Notes: generated by a model not told the origin, from the sequence alone. Positions 28,627 through 37,358 are shown, counted from the first letter of the stretch. The stretch: DNA of 64,000 nucleotides from Hufsiella ginkgonis (GCF_009834915.1 NZ_WVHS01000001.1:1364001-1428000); one strand, 5' to 3'. A program made the numbers and translations.

Positions 28627-28662
28627 GGTAACGCAAAGGACGCGGAGAATTTCGCAAAGGGC
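28627..28662. repeat. Left inverted repeat of GxxExxY cassette
   Basis: 36 bases (ggtaacgcaaaggacg ... gcaaagggc) that are exactly the reverse complement of 29078-29113. Together the two repeats bound a 487-bp unit that contains only the GxxExxY gene. Confidence 0.9.
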
Positions 28663-28685
28663 CGCAAAGAGTAATATTTAAGAGG

Positions 28686-29063
28686 ATGACGGAGAATGAG
28701 GTAGCAAATAGGGTGATTGGATTGGCAATTAAAGTGCATATGGCGCTTGGACCGGGGTTGTTGGAAAATGCATATAAGGAATGCTTGTATTATGAAATTT
28801 TAAATGCCGGGTTAACGGCGGTTAAAGAAAAACCAGTGCCGCTGGTTTACGAGGAGGTTAGGCTCGATTGCGGATACAGGATAGATATTTTGGTGGAAAA
28901 TAAGCTCGTTATCGAACTTAAATGTGTTGAGCTACTAAGCCCGGTGCATCTCGCTCAGGCGTTAACCTATCTAAAAATAGGAAATTACAAACTTGCCCTC
29001 CTGATGAATTTCCATGTAACACGTTTAAGAGATGGGATCAAACGCATCGTCAACGGTCTTTAG
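28686..29063 (+). CDS. GxxExxY protein
   Basis: 125 aa. The hallmark is GLLENAY (24-30), preceded by ALGPG and followed by YKECLYYEL-type residues. The central part DCGYRIDILVENKLVIELKCV is the PD-(D/E)xK-nuclease-like core of the family (Asp, then Glu-x-Lys in IELK). The exact function of the family is unknown. The gene is flanked by perfect inverted repeats, with a broken duplicate of its 5' end just upstream. Confidence 0.9.
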   Translation: MTENEVANRVIGLAIKVHMALGPGLLENAYKECLYYEILNAGLTAVKEKPVPLVYEEVRLDCGYRIDILVENKLVIELKCVELLSPVHLAQALTYLKIGNYKLALLMNFHVTRLRDGIKRIVNGL

Positions 29064-29077
29064 CAATAAAACTCCGC

Positions 29078-29113
29078 GCCCTTTGCGAAATTCTCCGCGT
29101 CCTTTGCGTTACC
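29078..29113. repeat. Right inverted repeat of GxxExxY cassette
   Basis: The 36-bp partner of 28627-28662, identical as reverse complement. The tetR promoter begins about 20 bases further on. Confidence 0.9.
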
Positions 29114-29133
29114 CCTAACCACCCAAAAAACAC

Positions 29134-29164
29134 TTGCATTTCCCAAAAATGTATTTTACCTTTG
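29134..29164 (+). promoter_or_regulatory. tetR promoter, Bacteroidota type
   Basis: A -7 box TACCTTTG (29157-29164) matches TAnnTTTG, and TTG at 29134-29136 lies 20 bases upstream, the usual -33 spacing. Predicted start is at about 29170, inside the palindromic operator, and only about 20 bases before the ATG. Confidence 0.65.
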
Positions 29165-29167
29165 CCA

Positions 29168-29183
29168 TTAACCAACTGGTTAA
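29168..29183. promoter_or_regulatory. TetR operator, autoregulatory site
   Basis: Perfect 16-base palindrome TTAACCA-AC-TGGTTAA, ending 5 bases before the tetR ATG and overlapping the predicted transcription start. A near-copy is placed at the same distance from the tolC ATG. Confidence 0.75.
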
Positions 29184-29188
29184 ATTAC

Positions 29189-29803
29189 ATGGTTAATCTC
29201 CCTGCCGATCAATCCACCGAGCAAAAGATCCTCGAAGCCGCCAAGAATGTCTTCATCTCGAAAGGGATGGCAGGCGCGCGTATGCAGGATATTGCCAACG
29301 AGGCAGGCATCAATAAAGCGCTCCTTCACTATTATTTTCGCAGTAAAGACAAATTGTTCGAGGTGATCTTCCGTGAAGCGATCCAGCGCCTCTTTCCCAA
29401 AGTGGTGGGGATCCTCGCTTCAGAGGCACCGTTATTCGATAAGATCAGGTTGTTTTGCCGCGAATACATTACCATGGTGATGGCTAATCCTTATATCCCC
29501 TTGTTCGTGGTGAACGAGATCCATAAACAGCCCGGTACTTTTATGGAAGCCATCTGGGGAGATAAGCGTCCCCCGGTAGAACTGTTGTTCGACCAGGTAC
29601 GGCGGGAAGCCGAAGCAGGGATTATCAAACCTGTTCCGCCGGAACAGCTGGTGCTTAATATGTTATCGCTTTGCGTCTTCCCGTTCATCGGTAAACCGTT
29701 GTGGCAAAACATATCCGGCACTACCGACGAACAATTTATGGCCATGATGGAGGAGCGGAAAAGCCTGGTGCCCGAATTTATTATCGAATCGATCCGTATT
29801 TAA
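29189..29803 (+). CDS. TetR family transcriptional regulator
   Basis: 204 aa from ATG 29189. A longer TTG frame from 29162 overlaps the operator, so it is unlikely. The N-terminal helix-turn-helix (ILEAAKNVFISKG, ARMQDIANEAGINKALLHYYF, RSKDKLF) is typical of TetR. The C-terminus is a helical ligand pocket. It is first in line before the efflux operon. The position matches CecR/YbiH near ybhGFSR in E. coli. Likely a repressor released by a toxic compound. Confidence 0.9.
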   Translation: MVNLPADQSTEQKILEAAKNVFISKGMAGARMQDIANEAGINKALLHYYFRSKDKLFEVIFREAIQRLFPKVVGILASEAPLFDKIRLFCREYITMVMANPYIPLFVVNEIHKQPGTFMEAIWGDKRPPVELLFDQVRREAEAGIIKPVPPEQLVLNMLSLCVFPFIGKPLWQNISGTTDEQFMAMMEERKSLVPEFIIESIRI

Positions 29804-29860
29804 AATATCGGCGGGCGTTGGTCGTCTGCCCAGTTATTACTCAATTCTTTCGCAATTATG

Positions 29861-29876
29861 TTAACTAGTTGGTTAA
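29861..29876. promoter_or_regulatory. TetR operator at the efflux operon
   Basis: TTAACTA-GT-TGGTTAA: one mismatch from a perfect palindrome. The flanking gTTAAAT is shared with 29168-29183, and the site ends 5 bases before the proposed tolC start at 29882. No clear TAnnTTTG box was found just upstream. Confidence 0.7.
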
Positions 29877-29881
29877 ATAGA

Positions 29882-31144
29882 ATGGTCAAGTCAGCGGTAA
29901 TGGCTCTTATTTGTTCGCCGTTTGCCGGGTTCGCGCAAGGGGCGGGCACCCTATCGCTGGATGAAGCTTATCACCTGGCGGAGCATAACTACCCCATGAT
30001 CAGGCAGCGCGACCTGGTAAAGCAAACGGCCGATCTTACCATCCAGAACCTCTCCAGGGCATTTTTGCCGCAGGTTACCCTCAACGGGCAGGCCACCTAC
30101 CAGTCGGCGGTTACCAGCGTGCCCATTTCCCTCCCGGGATTTTCGATCAGCACGCCGGATAAGGACCAGTATAAAGCTACCGCAGACGTCACCCAGTTGT
30201 TGTTTGACGGCGGCGTTACCGGCAGCCAGAAAGCACTACAGCAATTAAATGCCGAGGTAGAATCAGAAAAAGTTACCGTCGAACTGTACAAAGTGAAAGA
30301 CCGCATTAACCAACTTTACCTCGGCGTGCTCCTGCTGGATGCACAGCTGGAACAGGTACAACTGGTGGAAGATGATATACAAACCGGCCTGAAAAAGACC
30401 GAAGCGCTGGTAAATAACGGCGTGACCTTCCGGTCGAACCTGGATGTATTAAAAGCGCAGTTTCTTCAAACAGGGCAACGCAGGATCGAGCTGAGGGCTT
30501 CCCGTAAAGGCCTCATCAATGCGCTTTCACTGTTTACGGGACGGCAGCTGGACGAGCGCATTGTGCTGCAGCAACCGGCAGCCGCAACGGCGATTTCTGC
30601 GGCCGTTACCCGGCCCGAGCTCACGCTTTACAACAAACAATCCGCCCTGCTTGAACAGCAAAAGAAAACTTTGCTGGCGCGTAACCTCCCCAAAGCCAGT
30701 TTGTTCGGGCAGGGCGGGTATGGCAAACCCGGCCTCAATATGCTCGATAATAATTTCGACTGGTTTTACCTCGCAGGCGTGCGGCTCAACTGGTCGCTGG
30801 GCGGCTGGTATACCTACAAAAAGGAACGTAAACTGGTCGACATCAGTAAAAGATCGATTTGTGTTCAGCAGGAAACGTTCCTGCTGAACACAAATTCGCA
30901 GCTCATCCAGCAACGGTCGGAGATCGATAAGCTGCAGCAACTGGTTACTTCAGACCGCGACATCATCGCCTTGCGCGAAAAGGTAAAGCTCGCCGCCAGG
31001 GCACAGCTGGAGAACCAGGTGATCACGGCTAACGATTACCTCCGCGAAGTGAACGCCGAAGACCAGGCGCGGCAGGCGCTGATCCTGCACCAACTGCAAT
31101 TGGTGCAGGCACAAATAAATTATAAAACGATAGCAGGAAATTGA
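29882..31144 (+). CDS. TolC-like outer membrane efflux protein
   Basis: 420 aa. The start is set at ATG 29882, since the upstream ATG (29858) would place the operator inside the coding sequence. Signal peptide MVKSAVMALICSPFAGFAQG. It has the two OEP repeats of helical coiled coils (e.g. LSLDEAYHLAEHNYP at the N-end, VTLYKVKDRINQLYLG) and ends LVQAQINYKTIAG. It is the outer-membrane exit duct for the downstream HlyD/ABC export components. Confidence 0.9.
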   Translation: MVKSAVMALICSPFAGFAQGAGTLSLDEAYHLAEHNYPMIRQRDLVKQTADLTIQNLSRAFLPQVTLNGQATYQSAVTSVPISLPGFSISTPDKDQYKATADVTQLLFDGGVTGSQKALQQLNAEVESEKVTVELYKVKDRINQLYLGVLLLDAQLEQVQLVEDDIQTGLKKTEALVNNGVTFRSNLDVLKAQFLQTGQRRIELRASRKGLINALSLFTGRQLDERIVLQQPAAATAISAAVTRPELTLYNKQSALLEQQKKTLLARNLPKASLFGQGGYGKPGLNMLDNNFDWFYLAGVRLNWSLGGWYTYKKERKLVDISKRSICVQQETFLLNTNSQLIQQRSEIDKLQQLVTSDRDIIALREKVKLAARAQLENQVITANDYLREVNAEDQARQALILHQLQLVQAQINYKTIAGN

Positions 31145-31145
31145 T

Positions 31146-31292
31146 ATGAAAACTCACCCCTCCCAACCCACCCCGAAGCCCAAAGCCGGGAGCCCGAAGC
31201 TTACGGAAGTAAAAACGCTTTTTTACGATATGTTAAAGTATACGCTTTCGCGGTTATCCGCCGAAAAAGAGACGCCCTCCTTAACCCACTAA
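31146..31292 (+). CDS. Small ORF between tolC-like and hlyD-like genes
   Basis: 48 aa from ATG 31146, one base after the tolC-like stop, to TAA 31290-31292, 10 bases before the next gene. It starts MKTHPSQPTPKPKAG, a Pro/Lys-rich segment, followed by an amphipathic helix (VKTLFYDMLKYTLSRL). The packing supports real translation, but no family is recognised. Confidence 0.5.
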   Translation: MKTHPSQPTPKPKAGSPKLTEVKTLFYDMLKYTLSRLSAEKETPSLTH

Positions 31293-31302
31293 ACATTGTC
31301 TG

Positions 31303-32253
31303 ATGAAATATTTACCACTTGCAGTTGTGCTCCTTGTTTTAGCTTCGTGTTCCCGTAACGAAAACCAGTTCGATGCTTCCGGCAATTTCGAGGCTGACGA
31401 GGTAATAGTTTCTTCGGAATTGGCAGGCAAGATCACTTCCTTTACCGTTGAAGAAGGACAGGTGCTAAAAAAAGCGCAGCAGGTAGGGACCATCGACGCG
31501 GCAAACCTGGTACTGCAAAAGGAACAGGTGCAGGAGAGCATCAGGGCGCTGGGAGAAAAAACCGCCGATGTAAACCCGCAGATCGCCTTGCTGCAAAACC
31601 AGCTGGCGGTACAGCAGTCGCAGCTGGGTAACCTGCAGCATGAACAAAAGCGCACCGGGAACCTGGTGAAACAGGATGCCGCCACCGGCAAGCAGCTGGA
31701 CGATATCAACGCAGCCATAGATGTGCTGCAGAAGCAGATCGCGGTTACGCGTCAGCAGATCAACGTACAAAAAAGCAGCATCGGCACGCAAAACCGCAGC
31801 GTACTGAGCGAAGCCGCCCCGCTGCAAAAACGCGTGGAACAGATCGATGACCAGATCGGCCGTGCCCTGTTAACCAGTCCCATTAACGGTACCGTGATCA
31901 CGAAATATGCCGAAGAAGGCGAAATAACTTCTCCAGGGAAGGCGCTGTACAAGCTCGCCGACCTCTCTTCCATCACGTTGCGCGCCTACCTCAGCGGAAG
32001 CCAGCTCTCTGAAGTGAAGCTCGGCCAGCAGGTAAAGGTGCTGGTAGACAAGGGTAAGGACGCCTACAAAGAGTTTACCGGTACCATTACCTGGATCTCT
32101 GATAAAGCGGAGTTCACCCCCAAAACGATCCAGACCAAAGACGAGCGCGCCAACCTGGTTTACGCCATGAAGGTAAAAGTGGCCAACGATGGCTACCTTA
32201 AGATCGGGATGTACGGCGAAATACAGTTCCAGCCAATAACCAATAACCGGTAG
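31303..32253 (+). CDS. HlyD/YbhG-type membrane fusion lipoprotein
   Basis: 316 aa. Lipobox VLASC with the lipidated Cys near residue 16. Coiled-coil hairpin (about 75-185, VLQKEQVQESIRALGEK and IDVLQKQIAVTRQQ) between the halves of a lipoyl domain (IVSSELAGKITSF, GTVITKYAEEGE), then a beta-barrel domain. It connects the inner-membrane ABC exporter with the TolC-like protein. It lies in the TetR-regulated operon, with the ATPases immediately downstream. Confidence 0.9.
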   Translation: MKYLPLAVVLLVLASCSRNENQFDASGNFEADEVIVSSELAGKITSFTVEEGQVLKKAQQVGTIDAANLVLQKEQVQESIRALGEKTADVNPQIALLQNQLAVQQSQLGNLQHEQKRTGNLVKQDAATGKQLDDINAAIDVLQKQIAVTRQQINVQKSSIGTQNRSVLSEAAPLQKRVEQIDDQIGRALLTSPINGTVITKYAEEGEITSPGKALYKLADLSSITLRAYLSGSQLSEVKLGQQVKVLVDKGKDAYKEFTGTITWISDKAEFTPKTIQTKDERANLVYAMKVKVANDGYLKIGMYGEIQFQPITNNR

Positions 32254-32308
32254 CTATCAGCCAACAGCCATCACCCATCAGCCAACAGCCAGGAACCATC
32301 AACTACCA

Positions 32309-33265
32309 ATGAAATCTGTTACCGCACAAGACCTTGTTAAAACCTACGGAACTAAAAAAGACGTGGTTACCGCGTTAAATAACGTATCGTTCGAGGTTGA
32401 GCAAGGCGAGCTTTTCGGGATCATCGGCCCGGACGGCGCCGGCAAAACTTCCCTGTTCCGGATCTTAACTACGCTGCTGCTCGCCGATTCGGGCCGGGCC
32501 ACGGTAGATAACCTGGATGTGGTGAAAGATCTAAAAGCGATCCGTAAGCGCGTGGGGTACATGCCCGGCCGTTTCTCGTTGTACCAGGACCTTACCGTAG
32601 CCGAGAACCTGGAGTTTTTTGCCACCATTTTTGAAACGTCCATCCAGGAGAACTACGACCTGATCAAAGACATTTATCAGCAGATAGAGCCCTTTAAAGA
32701 CCGGCGCGCGGGGAAGCTCTCCGGCGGCATGAAACAGAAACTGGCGTTAAGCTGCGCATTAATTCACCGGCCAGGCGTGCTTTTCCTGGATGAGCCCACC
32801 ACTGGGGTGGATGCGGTTTCGCGTAAGGAATTTTGGGATATGTTGAAAACGTTAAAACGGCAGGGGATCACCATCCTCGTTTCGACCCCTTATATGGACG
32901 AAGCCAGTTTATGCGACCGTGTAGCATTGATCCAGACCGGGAACATTTTATCTATCGATTCGCCGGCCGGAATTGTAGATAACTTTAAGCCCACGCTGCT
33001 AGCTGTTCGTGCTAACCAGATGTACCCGCTGCTGCTGGACCTGCAGCGTTATGAAGGCGCCCGGGATGCCTATGCTTTTGGCGAGTACCACCACCTGGTA
33101 CTGAAAAGCGGTTTTAACGAGGCCGGCGTGCGCAGTTACCTGGATAGGTCGGCACATGAAGGCGTTGAAATCAAACCCTCCCGTCCTGTTATCGAAGATT
33201 GTTTTATCGCCTTAATGAAGCAGCCAACCGGCGCGGCAGCCGATAACCACCAGCCATCCGCTTAA
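32309..33265 (+). CDS. ABC transporter ATPase, YbhF N-half-like
   Basis: 318 aa. Walker A GPDGAGKTS (40-48); the Asp in the loop is the form seen in the N-terminal half of YbhF. Signature LSGGMKQKLAL, Walker B FLDEPTTGVD and H-loop-like STPYMDEAS. A C-terminal extension runs through about 235-318. In E. coli YbhF the two ATPases are fused. Here they are two genes separated by 2 bases, so this one pairs with the next. Confidence 0.9.
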   Translation: MKSVTAQDLVKTYGTKKDVVTALNNVSFEVEQGELFGIIGPDGAGKTSLFRILTTLLLADSGRATVDNLDVVKDLKAIRKRVGYMPGRFSLYQDLTVAENLEFFATIFETSIQENYDLIKDIYQQIEPFKDRRAGKLSGGMKQKLALSCALIHRPGVLFLDEPTTGVDAVSRKEFWDMLKTLKRQGITILVSTPYMDEASLCDRVALIQTGNILSIDSPAGIVDNFKPTLLAVRANQMYPLLLDLQRYEGARDAYAFGEYHHLVLKSGFNEAGVRSYLDRSAHEGVEIKPSRPVIEDCFIALMKQPTGAAADNHQPSA

Positions 33266-33267
33266 AT

Positions 33268-34008
33268 ATGCAAGACGCCATCACCACCCGGAACCTCACT
33301 AAAACATTCGGCAGCTTTACCGCGGTAGATGCCATTACCTTCCATGTAAAGAAGGGCGAGATCTTCGGCTTTCTTGGCGCGAACGGCGCCGGGAAAACTA
33401 CCGCCATGCGGATGCTCTGCGGCCTTTCGTTCCCTACTTCGGGTAAAGCTACGGTAGCCGGGTTCGACGTAGCCACCGAAACCGAGAAAATTAAGCGCAG
33501 CATCGGCTATATGAGCCAGAAGTTCTCGTTATACGAAGACCTCACGGTACGGGAAAACATCCGCTTTTATGCCGGAATTTATGGAAAAAGCCGCGCCTTT
33601 ATCCGCGAGAAAACCAGCCGTGTATTGCAGCAGCTCCGCCTGGAGAATGAGGCCGATAAACTGGTAGGTGCGCTGCCGCTCGGATGGAAGCAGAAACTGG
33701 CATTCTCGGTGGCGATCTTCCACGAGCCGGAGATCGTTTTCCTGGATGAGCCTACCGGCGGCGTCGACCCGGTTACACGGCGGGAGTTCTGGAACCTGAT
33801 CTATGAGGCGGCCGGAGATGGCATTACGGTATTTGTTACCACGCATTACATGGACGAAGCGGAGTATTGCGACCGCGTATCTATTATGGTGGATGGCAAG
33901 ATCGGTGCGCTGGATTCGCCCAAAGGGCTGAAGGAAACGTTTGGTGTAAACTCGATGGATGAGGTTTTCTTAAAGTTAGCGAGGGGGGCGAAGAGATCCG
34001 ATGGGTAA
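33268..34008 (+). CDS. ABC transporter ATPase, YbhF C-half-like
   Basis: 246 aa. Walker A GANGAGKTTA, Walker B FLDEPTGGVDP and H-loop TTHYMDEAEY are intact. The signature is LPLGWKQKLAF in place of LSGGQ, a known variant of the second half of YbhF-like proteins, so not a damage mark. It overlaps the next permease gene by 8 bases. Confidence 0.9.
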   Translation: MQDAITTRNLTKTFGSFTAVDAITFHVKKGEIFGFLGANGAGKTTAMRMLCGLSFPTSGKATVAGFDVATETEKIKRSIGYMSQKFSLYEDLTVRENIRFYAGIYGKSRAFIREKTSRVLQQLRLENEADKLVGALPLGWKQKLAFSVAIFHEPEIVFLDEPTGGVDPVTRREFWNLIYEAAGDGITVFVTTHYMDEAEYCDRVSIMVDGKIGALDSPKGLKETFGVNSMDEVFLKLARGAKRSDG

Positions 34009-35113
34009 AAGCCAGTTTCTATCTTTCATAAAAAAAGAATTCTACCACATCCTCCGCGACAGGAAAACCTTGTTTATCCTCCTCGGCATGCCTGTTGTAC
34101 AGATCGTGATCTTCGGGTTCGCGCTTACCAACGAGGTGAAAAACTCGGCGATCGCCGTTCTCGACCAGTCGAAAGATGACGCAACGGCTTCGTTAACCGG
34201 GGAGCTGGATGCCAGCCGGTATTTCGAGATCGTTGCCAGCCTGAAGTCGGCCGCCGAGATCGGGCCCGCTTTCAGGAAAGGAAAAGTAAAGATGGTGGTG
34301 GTGTTTCCGCCGGGGTTCGGTAACGACCTCAAACACCTGAACAATGCACAGGTGCAGTTAATTGCCGACGCGTCTGACCCGAACGTAGCCAATACCCTTA
34401 CCAACTACGCCAACGCCGTTATTATGGGTTACCAGGACCGCGTGAACCAGGGCCTGAAGCTTCCTTATACCATTAAAACCGAATACCGTATGTTGTATAA
34501 TCCGCAGCTGAAAGGCGCGTACAGCTTCGTTCCGGGTGTGATGGCCATGGTACTTATGCTGATCTGCACGATGATGACCGCCATCACCATCGTTAAGGAA
34601 AAGGAGCTGGGCACGATGGAGGTGATGCTTGTTTCGCCGGTACAGCCGCTCAAGATCGTGGTAGCCAAAGCGGTGCCTTACCTGCTCCTCTCGTGCGTGA
34701 ATATTGCCAGTATCCTGCTCCTTAGCGTATTTGTGCTGGATGTGCCTATTAACGGGAGCCTGCCGCTGCTGGTGGCGGAGAGCATCCTGTTCACGCTTAC
34801 GTCGCTGAGCCTTGGCCTTCTTATTTCGTCGGCCACCGGCTCCCAGCAAACAGCCATGTTTATTTCCCTCACGGGAATGTTCCTGCCCACGGTGATGCTC
34901 AGCGGGTTTATGTTCCCGGTAGAAAATATGCCGTTGCCGCTGCGGGTGATCTCGAACGTAGTTCCGGCCAAGTGGTATTACATTATCGTGAAATCTGTCA
35001 TGATCAAGGGTGTGGGTTTTGGAGCGGTGTGGAAAGAAACACTGGTACTGGCCGGGATGACCGCCTTCTTATTGTTAATAAGTATAAAAAAATTCAAGAT
35101 CCGGCTGTCATGA
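34001..35113 (+). CDS. ABC-2 type permease (YbhS-like)
   Basis: 370 aa. N-terminal membrane helix (about 25-42) after KKEFYHILRDRKTLF, a large periplasmic domain (to about 175), then five membrane helices (GVMAMVLMLICTMMTA onward) and a short basic C-terminus. The layout is the ABC2_membrane_3 form (YhgE/YbhS). Its stop overlaps the start of the second permease (ATGA), so heterodimer assembly is likely. Confidence 0.9.
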   Translation: MGKSQFLSFIKKEFYHILRDRKTLFILLGMPVVQIVIFGFALTNEVKNSAIAVLDQSKDDATASLTGELDASRYFEIVASLKSAAEIGPAFRKGKVKMVVVFPPGFGNDLKHLNNAQVQLIADASDPNVANTLTNYANAVIMGYQDRVNQGLKLPYTIKTEYRMLYNPQLKGAYSFVPGVMAMVLMLICTMMTAITIVKEKELGTMEVMLVSPVQPLKIVVAKAVPYLLLSCVNIASILLLSVFVLDVPINGSLPLLVAESILFTLTSLSLGLLISSATGSQQTAMFISLTGMFLPTVMLSGFMFPVENMPLPLRVISNVVPAKWYYIIVKSVMIKGVGFGAVWKETLVLAGMTAFLLLISIKKFKIRLS

Positions 35114-36228
35114 AAATCCTATGGTTCCTACTCGAAAAAGAGTTCAGGCAGATCTTTCGCGACCCGGGCATCCTCCGCGTTATTTTTATCATGCCGGTAA
35201 TGCAGCTGATCCTGCTGCCCAACGCGGCCGACTACGAGATCAAGAACATCCATATCACCGTGGTAGATAACGACCACTCTTCTTATTCGCGCCAGCTTAT
35301 CTCGAAGATCACGGCATCAGGCTATTTCAAGCTGGAGCACTACAGCACGAATTATCCCGGCGCCCTGGAAGATGTGGAAAAAGACCGCGCCGACCTCGTG
35401 CTGGAGATCCCGCCGAAGTTCGAAAAGCAGCTGGTAAAGGAAGATGAAAGCACCGTTTTTATGTCGGTAAATGCCATTAACGGGGTAAAAGCAAATATCG
35501 GCGGCGCATACCTGCAAAGCATTGTCGAGGATTTTAACCGGGAGGTCCGTTTAAAATGGGTCCAGTTTCCGCGGTTTAATCCACAACCCGTCATCCAGGT
35601 AACGAGTGCCAACTGGTTTAACCCGTTAATGAGTTATAAACAATTTATGGTGCCCGGGATTCTCGTGATACTGGTCACCATGGTGGGCTCTTTCCTCGCC
35701 ACGCTGAATATTGTGAAGGAAAAAGAACTGGGCACCATCGAGCAGATCAACGTAACCCCGATCAGGAAGTATCATTTTATCCTGGGCAAGCTGATCCCCT
35801 TCTGGGTGCTCGGCCTGTTGATCTTTACCATCGGGTTGCTCATTGCCCGCGTTGTTTACGGCATCGTTCCTGCCGGACATCTGTTTGTGATCTACGTTTT
35901 TGCGGCGGTTTACCTGCTGGCCATCCTTGGCCTGGGGCTCCTGATCTCTACGTTTACCGCTACCCAGCAGCAGGCCATGCTGATCTCTTTTTTCCTGATG
36001 ATGGTGTTCATCCTGCTAAGCGGCTTGTATACCTCTATCGACAGCATGCCAGCTTGGGCGAAAATGATCACCCGGTTTAACCCGGTTACCTATTTTATCG
36101 AGGTAATGCGAATGGTGGTGCTAAAAGGCAGCGGGCTGAGGGATATTTCGGGGCAGATCTTTACCGTGCTGTTGTTCGCGGTATTTTTAAATGGCTGGGC
36201 CGTGCTCAGTTACCGGAAAAGAGCTTAA
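35110..36228 (+). CDS. ABC-2 type permease (YbhR-like)
   Basis: 372 aa from ATG 35110, overlapping the previous stop by 4 bases. A longer open frame upstream is a read-through of the other frame. Same layout as its neighbour: KEFRQIFRDPGILR then a helix, a large extracytoplasmic domain, and five C-terminal helices (VPGILVILVTMVGSFLATL onward). Last gene of the operon. Confidence 0.9.
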   Translation: MKILWFLLEKEFRQIFRDPGILRVIFIMPVMQLILLPNAADYEIKNIHITVVDNDHSSYSRQLISKITASGYFKLEHYSTNYPGALEDVEKDRADLVLEIPPKFEKQLVKEDESTVFMSVNAINGVKANIGGAYLQSIVEDFNREVRLKWVQFPRFNPQPVIQVTSANWFNPLMSYKQFMVPGILVILVTMVGSFLATLNIVKEKELGTIEQINVTPIRKYHFILGKLIPFWVLGLLIFTIGLLIARVVYGIVPAGHLFVIYVFAAVYLLAILGLGLLISTFTATQQQAMLISFFLMMVFILLSGLYTSIDSMPAWAKMITRFNPVTYFIEVMRMVVLKGSGLRDISGQIFTVLLFAVFLNGWAVLSYRKRA

Positions 36229-36233
36229 CCGCA

Positions 36234-36298
36234 TCTCCGCGTCCTTCGCGCCAAACTAAGCGCCGGGGTTTTACGCAAGCTTTTCGGACGCAAAGAAA
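36234..36298. repeat. Partial copies of the CGCAAAGG/CTCCGCGTCC repeat
   Basis: Two short stretches (ctccgcgtccttcgcg, and ttttacgcaagcttttcgg followed by acgcaaag) resemble the two arms of the GxxExxY flanking repeat, with no gene between them. Probably a decayed, empty cassette or a terminator-like hairpin. Confidence 0.4.
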
Positions 36299-36342
36299 AT
36301 GTGCCGGAGAGTTGCGATATTAACCGAAATATTAGCTGCAGT

Positions 36343-37182
36343 ATGAAATATCTTTTCGCTTTTCTCCTCATGTTAGTGTTGCCCGGTCCTGCCAGTGCAC
36401 AAAAGCTTATTAACGAAACCGACGGCGGTTATAAACTCGTATGGGCCGACGAGTTTAATACCGACGGCGCCCCGGATCCGAAGAACTGGAAATTTGAAAA
36501 AGGCTTCGTGCGCAACCACGAGCACCAGTGGTACCAGGCACAGAACGCCTGGTGCAAAAACGGCCTGCTTATTTTTGAAGTAAGAAAGGAACACTTCGTT
36601 AACCCTGTGGCCAACCCGCAGGATACGAGCTGGAAGTCCAGGCGCCCGTTTGTGGAATATACCTCCTCCAGCATTAACACGCGTGGCCTGCAGTCCTGGC
36701 AATACGGCCGGTTTGTGATGCGCGGGAAGATCGACGTGGATGCCGGCTTATGGCCCGCATTCTGGACATTGGGCGTTTCTGGCCGCTGGCCCGCAAACGG
36801 AGAGATTGATATTATGGAATATTACCGCGGTAAGATCCTCGCAAACATCGCCTGCGGTACCGACAAGGCTTATAAGGCGCAATGGTTTAGTAACACCAAA
36901 GCGCTTACGGCATTTACCGACCCGGACTGGGCTAAAAAGTTCCATACCTGGCGCATGGATTGGGACGAAACCGCCATCGGCCTTTTCATAGATGACGAGC
37001 TGCTGAACCGCGTACCGCTCGATCAGCTGGTAAATAAAGATGGCAGCAACGTTAACCCGTTTAAGCAGCCGCAATACATCCTGTTGAATCTTGCCCTGGG
37101 GGGCGATAACGGAGGCGATCCTTCGGCCACTGTTTTTCCTAAACGGTTCGAGGTAGACTATGTGAGGGTTTACCAGAAGTAG
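36343..37182 (+). CDS. Glycoside hydrolase family 16 (beta-glucanase-like), secreted
   Basis: 279 aa from ATG 36343. Signal peptide 1-19. The GH16 catalytic box EIDIME (154-159) gives Glu154 as nucleophile and Glu159 as acid/base. KLVWADEFNTDG starts the jelly roll and EVDYVRVYQK ends it. Likely endo-beta-1,3-glucanase or agarase/carrageenase type activity. The substrate is not determinable, but the wall-glucan form is common in this phylum. A short hairpin (AGCGC-TTT-GCGCT) followed by a T-rich tract overlaps its stop. Confidence 0.9.
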   Translation: MKYLFAFLLMLVLPGPASAQKLINETDGGYKLVWADEFNTDGAPDPKNWKFEKGFVRNHEHQWYQAQNAWCKNGLLIFEVRKEHFVNPVANPQDTSWKSRRPFVEYTSSSINTRGLQSWQYGRFVMRGKIDVDAGLWPAFWTLGVSGRWPANGEIDIMEYYRGKILANIACGTDKAYKAQWFSNTKALTAFTDPDWAKKFHTWRMDWDETAIGLFIDDELLNRVPLDQLVNKDGSNVNPFKQPQYILLNLALGGDNGGDPSATVFPKRFEVDYVRVYQK

Positions 37183-37358
37183 CGCTTTGCGCTTTCTTTG
37201 GGACCGATTGCATTCACTTGTCGCGGTTTAATGAGGCCATGCCGTAGTTAACTTTCGGATACAGGCAGGGGAGCAGTATATTAGGCGTAGAATTTAGCCT
37301 GAACGGTTGCCGTGTACGTTGGTGGCTGTTCCCGGGTTCCACGTAATCAATATAAACC

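Noticed and set aside
37182-37200. Strong terminator after the GH16 gene
   Set aside because: Stem is only 5 bp, the loop 3, and the T-run is interrupted, so it is mentioned only in the gene entry.
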